A DNA stretch of 64,000 nt from Cerrena zonata (taxonomy: Eukaryota > Basidiomycota > Agaricomycetes > Polyporales > Cerrenaceae), in NCBI GenBank assembly GCA_038087015.1, contig JASBNA010000066.1, positions 167,418 to 231,417 of the forward strand, given 5' to 3'. Below, piece after piece: positions 29,656-40,662 of this stretch. Every line of letters begins with the position of its first letter. Position 1 is the stretch's first letter. Both the position numbers and the translations under genes were made by a program. A model generated the notes under the pieces. That model worked only from the letters and a program-made list of their open reading frames with translations. It was not told the DNA's origin and searched no databases.

Positions 29656-31394
29656 TTAGTAAGAAGAGACTGGGTCTCCAGGAATCCGTTGGACAACCAT
29701 CAAATGGTGTGTCATCGTCGAATAATCGACTTCCGTTAAAAGAAACTAGTGGGAATATACCCTCTCCAACATTTAAAAAAACAAAATTGAATAAAATTGA
29801 TCATACTCAAGCTTCGTCTATTGCTTTGAATAAACCAAGCTTGCCACAGCCTAATAATAATCTTCATAATCATAACTTCAATCATAATCATCCTCATAAT
29901 AATAATAATAATAATAATAATAGATATCAAATTCGACTTCAGCATAATCAAAATGTCAATCAAACTTCTAATTCTGTTTCTCAGAATCATCATCATCAAG
30001 AAAAATCAACTTCCAATACTAAATCTACTAGATTGGTGGGTGAAGAATTACGCAATTGGCAAATATCATGGCGCAAAATCATGAAAGAATCTATCATCTA
30101 TTTTGATAAACAAGGGTTCGATTCTACTAATCCAACTCAATATTCGGAAATGAAAAGAGCTTCTAAAGCTTTGAAAACAGTTGGTTGTACAATAAGTGAA
30201 TTTTTCGATATAGAAGTTCGTATCATTATTAGTAGACGGCCTTTTAATCCTAAAATTGAATATCCAAGTGCAGACGTTTTTGCAAAAGCAGTTCATCATA
30301 AAATTAAAGTATGGGATTATGATAAAGTATTCCGTTTTTTGAAAAATTTAGGTGCTAATGATTCTCCAATTTCAAATTCAAAGGGTAATTTATCAAATTT
30401 ATTACACGAAGAAAAAGTTTTTGGTTCTACTGATCGTGATCCAAATGCAAGACGAGATGATCTTCATTACCTTGATAAAAATTATTTGTACGTGTACGAT
30501 TTATCTCAAAATGTTAGACCTATCGCGATTAGAGAATGGTCAAATGATAGTTATCCTATGATTCAAAATACTTTGGATGGTAAATGTCCCTTTATTCCTG
30601 ATCCTTCAGAAAATTCTGACCGTAAAAAATTACGTAGGTTACAGAAATTCAGTGCAACGAAAGAGTACCGTGATTTATTGAAAAAGGTTACCACCGATAT
30701 AATGAATCATGCAAAAGACGGTATCCAACTTGACTCATCTGGTTTTACGGGTACTAGTACTAGTACTGATAGAATTGAAGATAAAGATGATTATCAAAAA
30801 CCTAAAGACTCAGATGTATTCAATGAAGAAATTAAAGTTCACGATACTATTTCAACCTCCAAGTATGATTTCAAAGCTCCTCCTGCTCCCTTAATTCGTA
30901 ATTCATCATGTGTTCAACCATTTCAACATTCAAACTATAATTCAAATCTGAATTCAAATTCAAAGTATTATGAAGTTGCTGCATCCGGTTATAATGGAGC
31001 ATCTAATGCAGTCCAATGCTCCATGGATTCTACTCTTAATAGTAATGCAGCTGCTCAACAGCAAGGTAATGGATTAGGTCCAATGGTATCTGCCGTCCCT
31101 TCTAAAAATATTAATAATTTGAAGAGACGTATCTTTGTCAAAAAACAAAAACAAAAACCAGAGAGCTCCAGATCTCATCATCATAATCAAGATCGTGAAT
31201 TAAATCCGGGTTACTGTGAAAATTGTCGTATCAAATATGATCATTTTGATGACCATATTGTTTCCAACAGACACCGTAATTTTGCTTGTGATGACCGTAA
31301 CTTCAGAGATATCGACTCGTTGGTTCTTCGTTTGAATGACAGTAAAAGACGAGGAATGGTTACATCAAATGGGGATTATAGTTATTCTAATTAA
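29643..31394 (+). CDS. DBF4: Dbf4, regulatory subunit of Cdc7 kinase (DDK)
   Basis: Dbf4 binds and activates Cdc7, which phosphorylates Mcm proteins to fire replication origins. Over 583 residues the order is: a basic/Asn-His-rich N-terminus; a BRCT-like region (VGCTISEFFDIEVRIIISRRPFN); motif M around YVYDLSQNVRPIAIREW with downstream GKCPFIPDP; and a C-terminal DBF-type C2H2 zinc finger (GYCENCRIKYDHFDDHIVSNRHRNFA). The Asn/His run at about residues 75-93 comes from CAT/AAT repeats. An MCB lies upstream. The frame is intact. The next ATG (MISKKRLG, Met4) is an alternative start. Confidence 0.93.
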   Translation: MDSMISKKRLGLQESVGQPSNGVSSSNNRLPLKETSGNIPSPTFKKTKLNKIDHTQASSIALNKPSLPQPNNNLHNHNFNHNHPHNNNNNNNNRYQIRLQHNQNVNQTSNSVSQNHHHQEKSTSNTKSTRLVGEELRNWQISWRKIMKESIIYFDKQGFDSTNPTQYSEMKRASKALKTVGCTISEFFDIEVRIIISRRPFNPKIEYPSADVFAKAVHHKIKVWDYDKVFRFLKNLGANDSPISNSKGNLSNLLHEEKVFGSTDRDPNARRDDLHYLDKNYLYVYDLSQNVRPIAIREWSNDSYPMIQNTLDGKCPFIPDPSENSDRKKLRRLQKFSATKEYRDLLKKVTTDIMNHAKDGIQLDSSGFTGTSTSTDRIEDKDDYQKPKDSDVFNEEIKVHDTISTSKYDFKAPPAPLIRNSSCVQPFQHSNYNSNLNSNSKYYEVAASGYNGASNAVQCSMDSTLNSNAAAQQQGNGLGPMVSAVPSKNINNLKRRIFVKKQKQKPESSRSHHHNQDRELNPGYCENCRIKYDHFDDHIVSNRHRNFACDDRNFRDIDSLVLRLNDSKRRGMVTSNGDYSYSN

Positions 31395-31738
31395 AATAAT
31401 GATATTTTCAAATTTATTCTAATGATTCAAAATTAAAATAGAAATAAGCTTTTTTCAACATTCACGTCCGTCAAGTCCTTTTCATTTTTTTTGCTTTCTC
31501 TTTATTTTCATTCATATCACGTTTATATAGATATGTATATATATATGTCTTTATGTATTTATCCATAATTTCAAATTTTTAGCATTAAAACTTCATTACC
31601 TTTTACTTACTCCAACTTTTGCACCAAAAAAATTGGCTGCGCACAAAAAAGTTACATTTTGATCAAAAAAAAATTTTACTGTACTTAGTGCCCAATAGAT
31701 TCGCTTTCCCAGCTTGGATATTTCATAATCAGTTAACA
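31395..31738. other. intergenic between DBF4 and IFM1
   Basis: AT-rich 344-bp gap with TATATA runs near 31530. It holds the DBF4 terminator and IFM1 promoter. The IFM1 frame is open upstream to 31619 but has no ATG there. Confidence 0.4.
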
Positions 31739-34140
31739 ATGATAGGAAGGAGCTCCAGGTGCATTCCTCTGTACTGCCAGAGTCTTTACAAAGGATGTAC
31801 TTTTAACCCGGGCAACTTACATTGTACTAAAAGAGCATATAGTGATTTTTTGAAAAATTTACCCAGAGTAGGTGGTGGTATTTCTAAATTTAAGAAGGAA
31901 GTCCCTACTCAGCAAAAAGCTAAACCTCTGACTCCCGTGGCTCAGAATGCACAGCTGTCTTCGAAGATGCAGAACAATCGTTTCGCTCAACAATTTGCTA
32001 AACCAGAATCCAATAACCCAGGAAAAAGACCTTTTCATGACAGACGACAACAACAACAGACCCAGGATAAGAACGGGTCGAATAAAAACAAGGCTACATT
32101 ACAAAACCCTAGATCGAATAAGAATGCAGAATCTCGTCCCTCCTCGAATAACATAGCAAAATCCAGAACGAACCAAAACGCAGAATCTCGTCCTTTCACA
32201 AATAATAGACCTGATCATTCAACTAAAAGCAATACTAAATCTTTCAAACCTCCAATTAATCATAGAAAAGACAAGAAGGTAAGACTTGAAAAAATTCAAA
32301 TTCAAATTCCAACATTCATAACAGTTTCTAATCTTGCTTCTATCCTAAGAATCCCCTTGAATGAATTCATAAAGAAACTAGAGTCTTTGGGGTTTGAAGG
32401 AATGACCCACAATTATATTCTTGATAAAGAAAATGCATCTTTAATTGCGGATGAATTCGGATTTGAAATCACAATGAATGATGACGCCGGTCTTGATTTA
32501 TTCCCAGCACCTGAAGACTCATCGAAATTGAAACCAAGGCCTCCAGGTGGTAACTATCATGGGGCATGTGGATCATGGTAAAACTACCATTTTAGACTAT
32601 TTGAGGAAATCTTCCATTGTGAATCAAGAACATGGAGGTATCACACAGCATATCGGTGCTTTTTCAGTCACCACACCAATATCGAAGAAGAACATTACTT
32701 TCTTGGATACACCAGGACATGCTGCATTTTTGAAAATGAGAGAAAGAGGAGCAATTATTACCGACATTGTCATTTTAGTGGTCGCAGCCGATGATTCAGT
32801 TATGCCTCAAACTCTTGAAGCAATCAAGCATGCCAAAAAATCAGGAGTCCCAATTATAGTGGCCATTAATAAGTGTGATAAACAAGGTGTTAATGTTGAC
32901 AAGGTCTTGAGTGATCTCGCTCGTTATGAAATCGATATTGAAGACTATGGTGGTGAAACTCAAACCGTGAGAGTATCAGGTAAAACTGGTATGAATATGG
33001 ATAAATTGGAAGAAGCTGTGATCACTTTAAGTGAGTTAAGTGAATTTCAGGCCGAGCCTCAAGGAATACCTGCTGAAGGTTGGGTTATCGAATCTGAAGT
33101 CGAGAAAGGTATGGGAAACATATCAACCATTTTGGTTCGTAGAGGTACTATAAAAGTCGGTAGCTTTTTGGTTGCTGGTAAAACATATTGTAAAGTTAGG
33201 GGTATGAAAGGACGAGAATGGTAAAGTGGTGAAAACAGCTGGCCCATCGACTCCTGTTAGAATCTGGGGATGGAAAGACTTACCAGAAGCTGGTGATCAA
33301 ATATTGGAGGCTAAGAACGAAAAGGTTGCTAAAAAAGTAATTGAAAATAGAATTACTCGTGAAAAACAAATTCAAGCTGGGCAAGATATTGAAATAATTA
33401 ATGCTAAGAGACAAGAAGAAATCAAAGAATTACAAAGACAAGAGAAATTGAATGAGTTGAAATTAGCAGGTATCAATGTCGAAGAATTACCAACCGAAAG
33501 TACGGAAACAAAATGTACTCAAGTTAAATATATTATTAAATCCGATGTCTTTGGTTCTGCTGAAGCTATCAAAGAAAGTGTTGATGGTCTAGGAAATGAT
33601 GAAGTTAAGGCATTGGTTATTTCGCATGGTGCTGGATTACCAACTGATTCAGATATAGACACTGCTAAGGCCTTGGATGCAAAAATCGTTTGCTTCAATA
33701 TTAAAACTCCAAAACAGATAAGCTTCAAAGCTGAAAGGTTAGGAGTTTCAATTGCTGAACATAACATTATTTATAGATTGATCGAAGAAATAACTGAAGA
33801 GCTTACATCAAAATTGAAACCCCATATTGAAATAAAGACAGTTGCAGAGATTGATATAAAAGGTGTATTCGTTATTATGGGTAAGAACAAGAGTAAATCT
33901 AAAATTGCCGGTTGTAAAGTTAACAATGGTAATCTTAAGAGATCTTCAAATGTAAGAGTTATTAGAAATGACGAAGTTATTTATACTGGTACTCTTTCAT
34001 CATTGAAACATGCTAAAGATGATATAAATGAGGCCAAAAAGGGTACTGAGTGTGGTTTAGCCTTCGAAAGGTGGGATAAGTTTGAAGAGGGCGATAAGAT
34101 TGAAGTATTCGAAGAAGTAAAACATCAAAGGTATTTGTAG
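31739..34140 (+). CDS. IFM1: mitochondrial translation initiation factor IF2 (two apparent indels)
   Basis: IFM1 is the GTPase that loads initiator tRNA onto mitochondrial ribosomes. ATG 31739 gives a basic, Cys/Ser-rich leader ([19 protein letters not shown]) typical of a mitochondrial presequence. An Asn/Lys/Gln-rich linker follows, then the IF2 N-terminal fold and the G domain with G1 GHVDHGKT, G3 DTPGH and G4 NKCD. The C-terminal domains follow from about 33240 ([20 protein letters not shown]). The frame breaks at 32546 and 33210, each with GG where a single G would keep the conserved reading. Allowing for both gives 800 codons. I treat it as one gene. Confidence 0.93.
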
Positions 34141-34320
34141 AACTGGAAGACGTTCTAACAAACTTGTATAAATTGTCTTCATAAATTGTATATAGCAAAA
34201 TAAAAACCCGTACATGTATATATTTAGGAAGTTGTGATGAGTGTAAAACTGAAAAAAAAAAAAACTTGAGAATAAAAAATTTCATACAAGCAGAAGATTT
34301 GTCAATTAGCCAAAGTCAGA

Positions 34321-35662
34321 ATGTCATCCCCACATGATGAATACTCTTCAGATGAAGAAGATTTGTTTGATGAAAATGAAAAAACTGATGTCTACTTGGG
34401 TTTCGTAGACGACGTTATAGAAAGCAATGAAGATGATGAAGAAAGTCAACCAACCATTGAAGATACATTCATTGGATCTAAACCAATCTGGTTGCATCCA
34501 GACTCTCAGCCCGATCCAGCTAGTTTAACTTGCGACAATTGTGATAAAAAAATGGCTCTTTTAATGCAAGCATTTGCTCCAATTGACGGGAAATTGTACG
34601 ATCGAGTCATTTACATATTTGCCTGTAAAAATACTGGACAGTGTTCTAAGAAGAAAGGCTCTGTTAAATGTATAAGAGGAATTAATAAGGATCCTAAAAA
34701 AATTGCCCAAATAAAAGCTGAACAAGAGGAAGAAGTTCGAAAACAACTAGATGAAAAATTAAAGATTGACAATCAAAAAAAATTAAATATTGAATTGACA
34801 AAAGACTTGTTCAATAATTCGAATTCAGGCAGTGATAATCCCTTCGGTAGTAATCCATTTGGATCTTCTTCGTCCAATCCATTTCAAAATAAAAGTAGTC
34901 CCTTTACTGCTCCTGCAAAATCAAATGATGAAGAAAGTAAAAAAGAAGATAAGAAAACAAATGATAAAAAAACTTATGCACAAGTAAGTGCCCTCAAGGC
35001 AGATAATAAAGTGAGCAAAACTAAAAGTAAGGACCCAGTAACTTTACCATCTTACCAAGGGTATTTTATCTACGTTGATCAAGAGAAGTTCAAAAAAGTC
35101 ACTTTGGAACCAGAATTAGAAAAATATAAACATTTAGTTGAAGAAATGGAAATGGATGAAGGTTCTAGTTCGGATAAAAAAGGTCGTTCATCTTCAGTAT
35201 CGTCTTCGTCTTCGGCCACTTTGAATCCACAAGGCCAAAAAAATTTCTAATATGTTGGACGATAAGTACTTTGAAAATTTTACAAACGTTGTCAAACACA
35301 ATCCTTCGCAGATTCTTCGATACGACTTGGGAGGTAAACCATTACTCTATAATGGCAAAGACGAAGTTGCCAAAAAATTCATCATAGAAGAAGGCAAAGA
35401 CTTTAATGTTCCTAATCCTGGATACAACCCATCATCCAAGAGACAATTCGAGTTACAATTAATGCCACAGACTATTATGAATTTAGAACAACTTGAAGAC
35501 TCCAATAACATAGCGATCAATGATATTTTGAATGGTATGTCATGGGGGACCATCATTGTTTGTACCGATATCGAAGATTACATACCCGAAGAAAACTTCG
35601 ATGAAAATCATGTTGGATACATTGAAGACTGGTGTGGAGTCCAATGGGAAGAAAGTGTGTAG
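34321..35662 (+). CDS. TSR4: Tsr4, PDCD2-like ribosome biogenesis chaperone (one apparent indel)
   Basis: Tsr4 is a dedicated chaperone for ribosomal protein uS5 (Rps2) and is needed for 20S pre-rRNA processing. The N-terminal PDCD2 part has VYLGFVDDVI, GSKPIWLHPDSQPDP and the zinc-binding pair CDNCDKKM; the C-terminal PDCD2_C part has QILRYDLGGKPLLYNG and DWCGVQWEES. An acidic, Asn/Ser-rich linker joins them. A run of seven A at 35237-35243 shifts the frame; six would keep QKISNMLDD open, giving 446 residues (S. cerevisiae Tsr4 is 408). I treat it as one gene. Confidence 0.92.
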
Positions 35663-36805
35663 TTTAGTGTATATAGAGAAATTTAGGTTGCAAATAATTG
35701 AAACTTACTCAGGTTTTTTCATGCAAGGAACCTCAATGTTGTAAACTGGAAAGTATTCTGTACCACTACGACCGGTTCCAGAACTGGATATAAGAAATAC
35801 AATTTCAGGCTACATATCTCGAGTTAAAACTTTGTCTTTGCCTTGTCTGCTCATTACGTGACAATAGGTAACAATAGAGTATTAGGAATTTCAAATCGAA
35901 CAACAAAAAAAAAAAAACAGTCTACTGTATAATAAATTTTTGTAAGACTAATTCTAGAATAAATAGTCAACGTGAAGAATAGTACAAATATCAAAGATAA
36001 GACTTGTAAGTTAGCCCTGATTCGGATCAATTATTAAAAATAGAATTTTGCAAGCCCTTGTTACCTTAGCTATTGTTGGCGATACCAGTGAAACGTGTAA
36101 GTCCCTAGATATATCTGTACTGAGCCTATTTTCATTCCCTCGTCGTCTGGACGAGCTTATTACTTGTCAACACGAATTGACACTAATTGGGAGTACAAAT
36201 TTCTATCAGAAATTCATGCTGCTCAAGCTATTTAGATTAACTTGTGGATCGTTAAAGCAATGACACTATTATAAACTTAAATTCCATTTCATTTGCTCCT
36301 TTGCTGCCTTGCTGTCTTTGCCAAAGAAAAAAAAAATGGAAAAAAGGAAATGCAGCACTTTTCCTTTACACTAAAAAAAAAAAGAATGAGTTTTTTTGCA
36401 AGCTTAAATGGAAGCTTAACTATGCCCCAAAATGTAAGCGATGAGTGTTGCAAGATCGGCAGGAATACAAACAGCTAAAGATAACGGGGAAAAAGAGCAA
36501 ACTGGCGGCTTATTTATGAAACTGCAAATTATTTACGCATCTTTCTAAAGATAATAATGTACTTTAGCTAATTTTTATTTTTCGTTTTCTTTTTTAGACC
36601 TATTTAGTTTGACTATTTTACTAGCCATTCCGTGACATTTGGATTGATACGTTTTCTGATTCCATTTTTTGCTGTTGTTCATTGTTTGACTCATTTCTTT
36701 TACTCCCTGGGAAGGAAAACCGTGTTGAAAAAAATCAAAGCATCATCACCACTCTTTTTGCTTCCAGACAGACTACATCTGGTACGTGAGGGATAGTTGG
36801 GTAAA
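35663..36805. other. intergenic between TSR4 and PRM10-like
   Basis: About 1.1 kb with no convincing gene. It has several A runs (35905-35918, 36330-36340, 36372-36383) and short frames without recognisable features. It includes the PRM10-like promoter. Confidence 0.4.
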
Positions 36806-39800
36806 ATGTCTTCTATAAAAAGTGGTGGTTCATCTGATGACGATGATGACGAATCCAGGGTCAATCACAGGACAAACATTAATTTGCCCAAGATAGATTT
36901 ATCTTATGTTAGACAGCAAAATGCTAAAGATTCTTCACCTCATCCGATTACCAAAGTTGGGAAAAACTTGATTAGAAAGCCATCAAATAAATCATTAGCA
37001 CGGTCGGATTCAAAATCTTCAATCAAAGCGGCCGCAATACTGGAACTCCCTCGAAAGCTTTCGTCTGGTAATTTAGGGGAAGTAAGGGACAGTATCGATT
37101 TAAGTAATGACTATTCTCTACCAACTTTTAGATTTGATGCTTGCGAAGCTGATGTCAAGAATCGTCTGCTTGATGCCTTCGATAATGATCCTGCTGATGA
37201 TTTTTCTGATGAAAGTGACTTTGATGATCCTACTCACCACCCTCAAGGTCCTCAAACCTTTGACACCGATAGCTCTGACGAGTCTGATCAAAATGAAGAT
37301 GATGACCCAGTAAGGCTATCCCAACTGACTGATAGCCAAGTATCAAATTTCAAACCACCGACTGAACATTCCATTTCGAATGTAGAATCAAATTCTTCTA
37401 AAAGTACCAGACTGTCCTTGAGGCAATCCATAGGTAGTCGATTCTTTAACTTCCATAAAAATATCCAGGAGAAGAATAATCCATTTGCAACTGACGAAAT
37501 AAAAAGCAGCCAGGCTTCAGTCAATGACTCCCAATCTTCATTTGATAAACCAGAATCCATAGATGGCCATCTTAAGAAAATTTGGAAAAAATTAAGTTTG
37601 GCAGAGCCTAGTAAAATTGATGATATTTACGATAAGCATGATCGTAACTCTGCTCATTCAGATGGTTTTATTGGGAAAGTTTTAAATTATAGTACTGGTA
37701 CAAGCGGTGGTCTCACGCCGGGTGCAAGTAATAGAAATTCAAGGGCGAAACCTCTAGATGAAGAACAAGTAGTAGGTGGTGCCTTGGATAGCCCCGATAG
37801 TATTGAAATGAAAAAAATGAATTTTTCTTCTTACAATAAAGAAGCTCAAAGCATGATTTTAAGTCATATACCAGAAGCTGCAGATTTCTTCAAAAACCCA
37901 AAGAACTTAGACTACCTCAATGATCATAGTTTACCGGTGCTGCCAATTCTGCCAACCCTGCCAGCACTGGCTAATTCCACTTCGTTTTTCATTGAAAAGG
38001 ACAATAACTCTGACCAAAACCAAAATGATTCAGTTTCTTCGAAAAATAACTCATTTGATAATAATGTAAGAAATATGAACCTTCAAAATTTAGATGATTC
38101 GGATGAAGAAACAAAGTTACCTCAGTTTAAAGCTGGTGTTTTATCTTCAATTTTAAAGCTATACCAAACTCAAGGACAAGCATTTCCTCAACAGCAAAGT
38201 CGACCTTTAATGGATAAACTGCCGGCGGAAAGTAGTAGAACATCGATCAACGACAACTTGAGTACTCTTGGACCTACAAGCCCAACTAGTCCAGTCGATA
38301 TTACGAAATTGAATACTACATTTAATAGTAATATATCAGATACTTCTTTTTCACCAAATACTAATAGAGAATCGACTTCAAGTGCCGAGTTAGAAAAAGA
38401 ACCTACGCAGGAAGGATTACCTTCATTTTTGAATGCCAAACCAAAATTACCGCCAAAGAAAAAGCTTCCAAAGATATCTTCCAAGATCAAATCCCGTAAA
38501 AAAGAACAAGCCAGACAATTGCGTATCACGGTTCATATTGCTGATATCCTTCAAAGACAAAGATTTATTTTGAGAATGTGTAAAGCATTAATGAAATATG
38601 GGGCACCAACTCATCGTTTAGAGGAATATATGGTAATGACTAGTAAAGTTTTAGAAATAGATGGCCAGTTTATCTATTTTCCCGGTTGTATGATTGTTGC
38701 CTTTTCGGATGCATCAACTAGAACTTCAGAAATACATTTAGTCAAATGTAATCAGGGGGTTAATTTATCCAAACTTGCAGATACTCATGCCATTTATAAA
38801 AGGGTTATTCATGATCTTGTTAGTGTTGAACAAGCTGCTGGTGACTTGGAAGAATTATTAAGAAGAAAAAACAGATTCAATCCCTGGATCTGTGTATTTT
38901 TATACGGGTTAGGATCAGCATCCGTATCACCCTTTGCATTTAGCGGTAATTGGATGGATGTTCCAATTTCCTTTGGTTTGGGACTTTGCATTGGATATCT
39001 CCAGTATATTATATCTTCGATCTCTAATCTTTATTCGTCAGTGTTTGAGGTTAGTGCTTCAATTGTTGTTTCATTTGTGGCGCGAGCTATTGGTTCCATT
39101 AGAGGAGGTGAACTTTTCTGTTTTGGTGCAATTGCTCAGGGATCCTTAGCATTAATATTGCCGGGTTATATTATTCTTTGTGGATCTTTAGAATTGCAAT
39201 CAAGAAACTTGGTTGCGGGCTCAGTAAGAATGTTCTATGCTATTATTTATTCTTTATTTTTGGGATTTGGTATTACATTGGGATCTGCTTTATATGGTTG
39301 GGTTGATAAAGACGGCACTAATCAAGCGAAGTGCAGCCCTGGACATAACATTGATGATAAATGGAGAATTTTATTTATTCCACTTTTCTCTGTTTGTTTA
39401 GGACTTATAAATCAAGCAAGATTCACTCAACTCCCAGCCATGGTTTTCATCTCCTGTATTGGATACCTTGTAAACTATTTTGCCGGTAAACATTTTAATG
39501 ATGTAACTGAATTTTCTGCAGCCATAGGATCATTTGTGATTGGTATCTTGGGTAATATGTACTCCAGAATAGGAAAAGGAATGGCTGTTAGTGTGATGCT
39601 ACCAGGAATATTCCTCCAGGTTCCTTCGGGGATAGCTAGTCAAAGCACATTGTTGTCTGGAGTCAATACTGCAAACGAAATAACCAACTCTACTTCTTCA
39701 GGCCATCATCAAGAAAGTCAAATTACATCTTTAAGTTTTGGTGCTTCAATGGTGGAAGTATCAATCGGAATAACCGTGGGTGTTTTCGCAGCTGCTTTAG

Positions 39801-39847
39801 TTCTGTATCCATTTGGTAAAAAAAGAACTGGATTATTCACCTTATAG
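36806..39847 (+). CDS. PRM10: Prm10-like membrane protein, ThrE/DUF1212 family
   Basis: This 1013-residue protein has a long, Ser/Asp/Asn-rich cytosolic N-terminus (about residues 1-570) and a C-terminal ThrE domain. That domain opens with RFILRMCKALMKYGAPTHRLEEYM and contains about ten membrane spans, including GLGSASVSPFAFSGNW, GGELFCFGAIAQGSLALILPGYIILCGSLEL and VSVMLPGIFLQVPSG, ending YPFGKKRTGLFTL. ThrE relatives are putative exporters; S. cerevisiae Prm10 is named for pheromone induction and its substrate is unknown. The start is ATG 36806; the frame extends three codons upstream only through a TTG. CTG codons cluster at 37939-37968 in a Pro-rich disordered stretch, where a Ser reading would give an SP-rich segment. 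The frame is intact. Confidence 0.85.
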   Translation: MSSIKSGGSSDDDDDESRVNHRTNINLPKIDLSYVRQQNAKDSSPHPITKVGKNLIRKPSNKSLARSDSKSSIKAAAILELPRKLSSGNLGEVRDSIDLSNDYSLPTFRFDACEADVKNRLLDAFDNDPADDFSDESDFDDPTHHPQGPQTFDTDSSDESDQNEDDDPVRLSQLTDSQVSNFKPPTEHSISNVESNSSKSTRLSLRQSIGSRFFNFHKNIQEKNNPFATDEIKSSQASVNDSQSSFDKPESIDGHLKKIWKKLSLAEPSKIDDIYDKHDRNSAHSDGFIGKVLNYSTGTSGGLTPGASNRNSRAKPLDEEQVVGGALDSPDSIEMKKMNFSSYNKEAQSMILSHIPEAADFFKNPKNLDYLNDHSLPVLPILPTLPALANSTSFFIEKDNNSDQNQNDSVSSKNNSFDNNVRNMNLQNLDDSDEETKLPQFKAGVLSSILKLYQTQGQAFPQQQSRPLMDKLPAESSRTSINDNLSTLGPTSPTSPVDITKLNTTFNSNISDTSFSPNTNRESTSSAELEKEPTQEGLPSFLNAKPKLPPKKKLPKISSKIKSRKKEQARQLRITVHIADILQRQRFILRMCKALMKYGAPTHRLEEYMVMTSKVLEIDGQFIYFPGCMIVAFSDASTRTSEIHLVKCNQGVNLSKLADTHAIYKRVIHDLVSVEQAAGDLEELLRRKNRFNPWICVFLYGLGSASVSPFAFSGNWMDVPISFGLGLCIGYLQYIISSISNLYSSVFEVSASIVVSFVARAIGSIRGGELFCFGAIAQGSLALILPGYIILCGSLELQSRNLVAGSVRMFYAIIYSLFLGFGITLGSALYGWVDKDGTNQAKCSPGHNIDDKWRILFIPLFSVCLGLINQARFTQLPAMVFISCIGYLVNYFAGKHFNDVTEFSAAIGSFVIGILGNMYSRIGKGMAVSVMLPGIFLQVPSGIASQSTLLSGVNTANEITNSTSSGHHQESQITSLSFGASMVEVSIGITVGVFAAALVLYPFGKKRTGLFTL

Positions 39848-40662
39848 TTTAATTTTATTTATGTGTATATGTCTATAAATCTAATAATGAATTTCTTCTT
39901 AGTATTTTTGGTATCCTTGATGGTAAAAATAGGAAAAATTAACTTTTTGCAGCAATGTATAAAGGAGCAGCAAGGTTCTTTTTTTTGCTTTTCAGCCTTG
40001 AAAAGTTCTGGAATTCCACAAGGGTCTTATGAAACAATCGTGGCCTACTATCTAAAGATTCAGAGGCTAAGGATTATGGATGTGGCCTTGGGTCACAGAT
40101 AGCTGGAGTTGGTTGGTCCATTCCGTTTTGTTAATCTGATAATTTTAGCGTATTTCCCCTGGTTTTGGCAGATCGGCATTTGTCGCGCGATTAGCCGTGC
40201 TCCACTTCTCATCTTCAAGCCATTACAAGAGACATCGTAGTATATACCAAAAAGGTAATGACGGTCTGCTGAGGTGAGCCGTACTCCTAATAGAAGCCAA
40301 TAGATATAGGAGATCGAGTATACCAGCCGGGAAAACATAAGCAAAGATAAAAAAAAAAAAAACCTGGAAGGATTTAGTGAAAAAATTCCCTTCGGTATTT
40401 TTGTGCCAATCATCCGACGTGGTGCAGGGAGATAAACGTCAAAGATAAGAGGAATAGAGCTGTTCGTGTAGCATTCAATAGTTTTTTGCAAAAGCGGAAT
40501 GGTTGATAAAGCTAATGTATATAAGAAGATGTATTTCTCCAGCTGACGAAGTGTTCAGGGTGACTTACAAGGTTAGTCATTATTGGACGTTTGAAATCCC
40601 CTAGTTAATTGTATAAGAATTGAAGATTCGGTTGTTGACATCAATTTATCAAACCAGGACAA
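39848..40662. other. intergenic between PRM10-like and the Dal5-family transporter
   Basis: About 815 bp. The last 320 bp hold four GATAA motifs (listed separately) and a TATATAAG at about 40518. No gene is recognised; small frames on both strands lack features. Confidence 0.45.
40346..40509. promoter_or_regulatory. cluster of four GATAA motifs upstream of the Dal5-family transporter
   Basis: GATAA occurs at 40346, 40431, 40444 (GATAAG) and 40505, all on the plus strand within 165 bp. Clustered GATAA/GATAAG sites are the hallmark of nitrogen catabolite-regulated yeast promoters (Gln3/Gat1 family). Confidence 0.5.
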
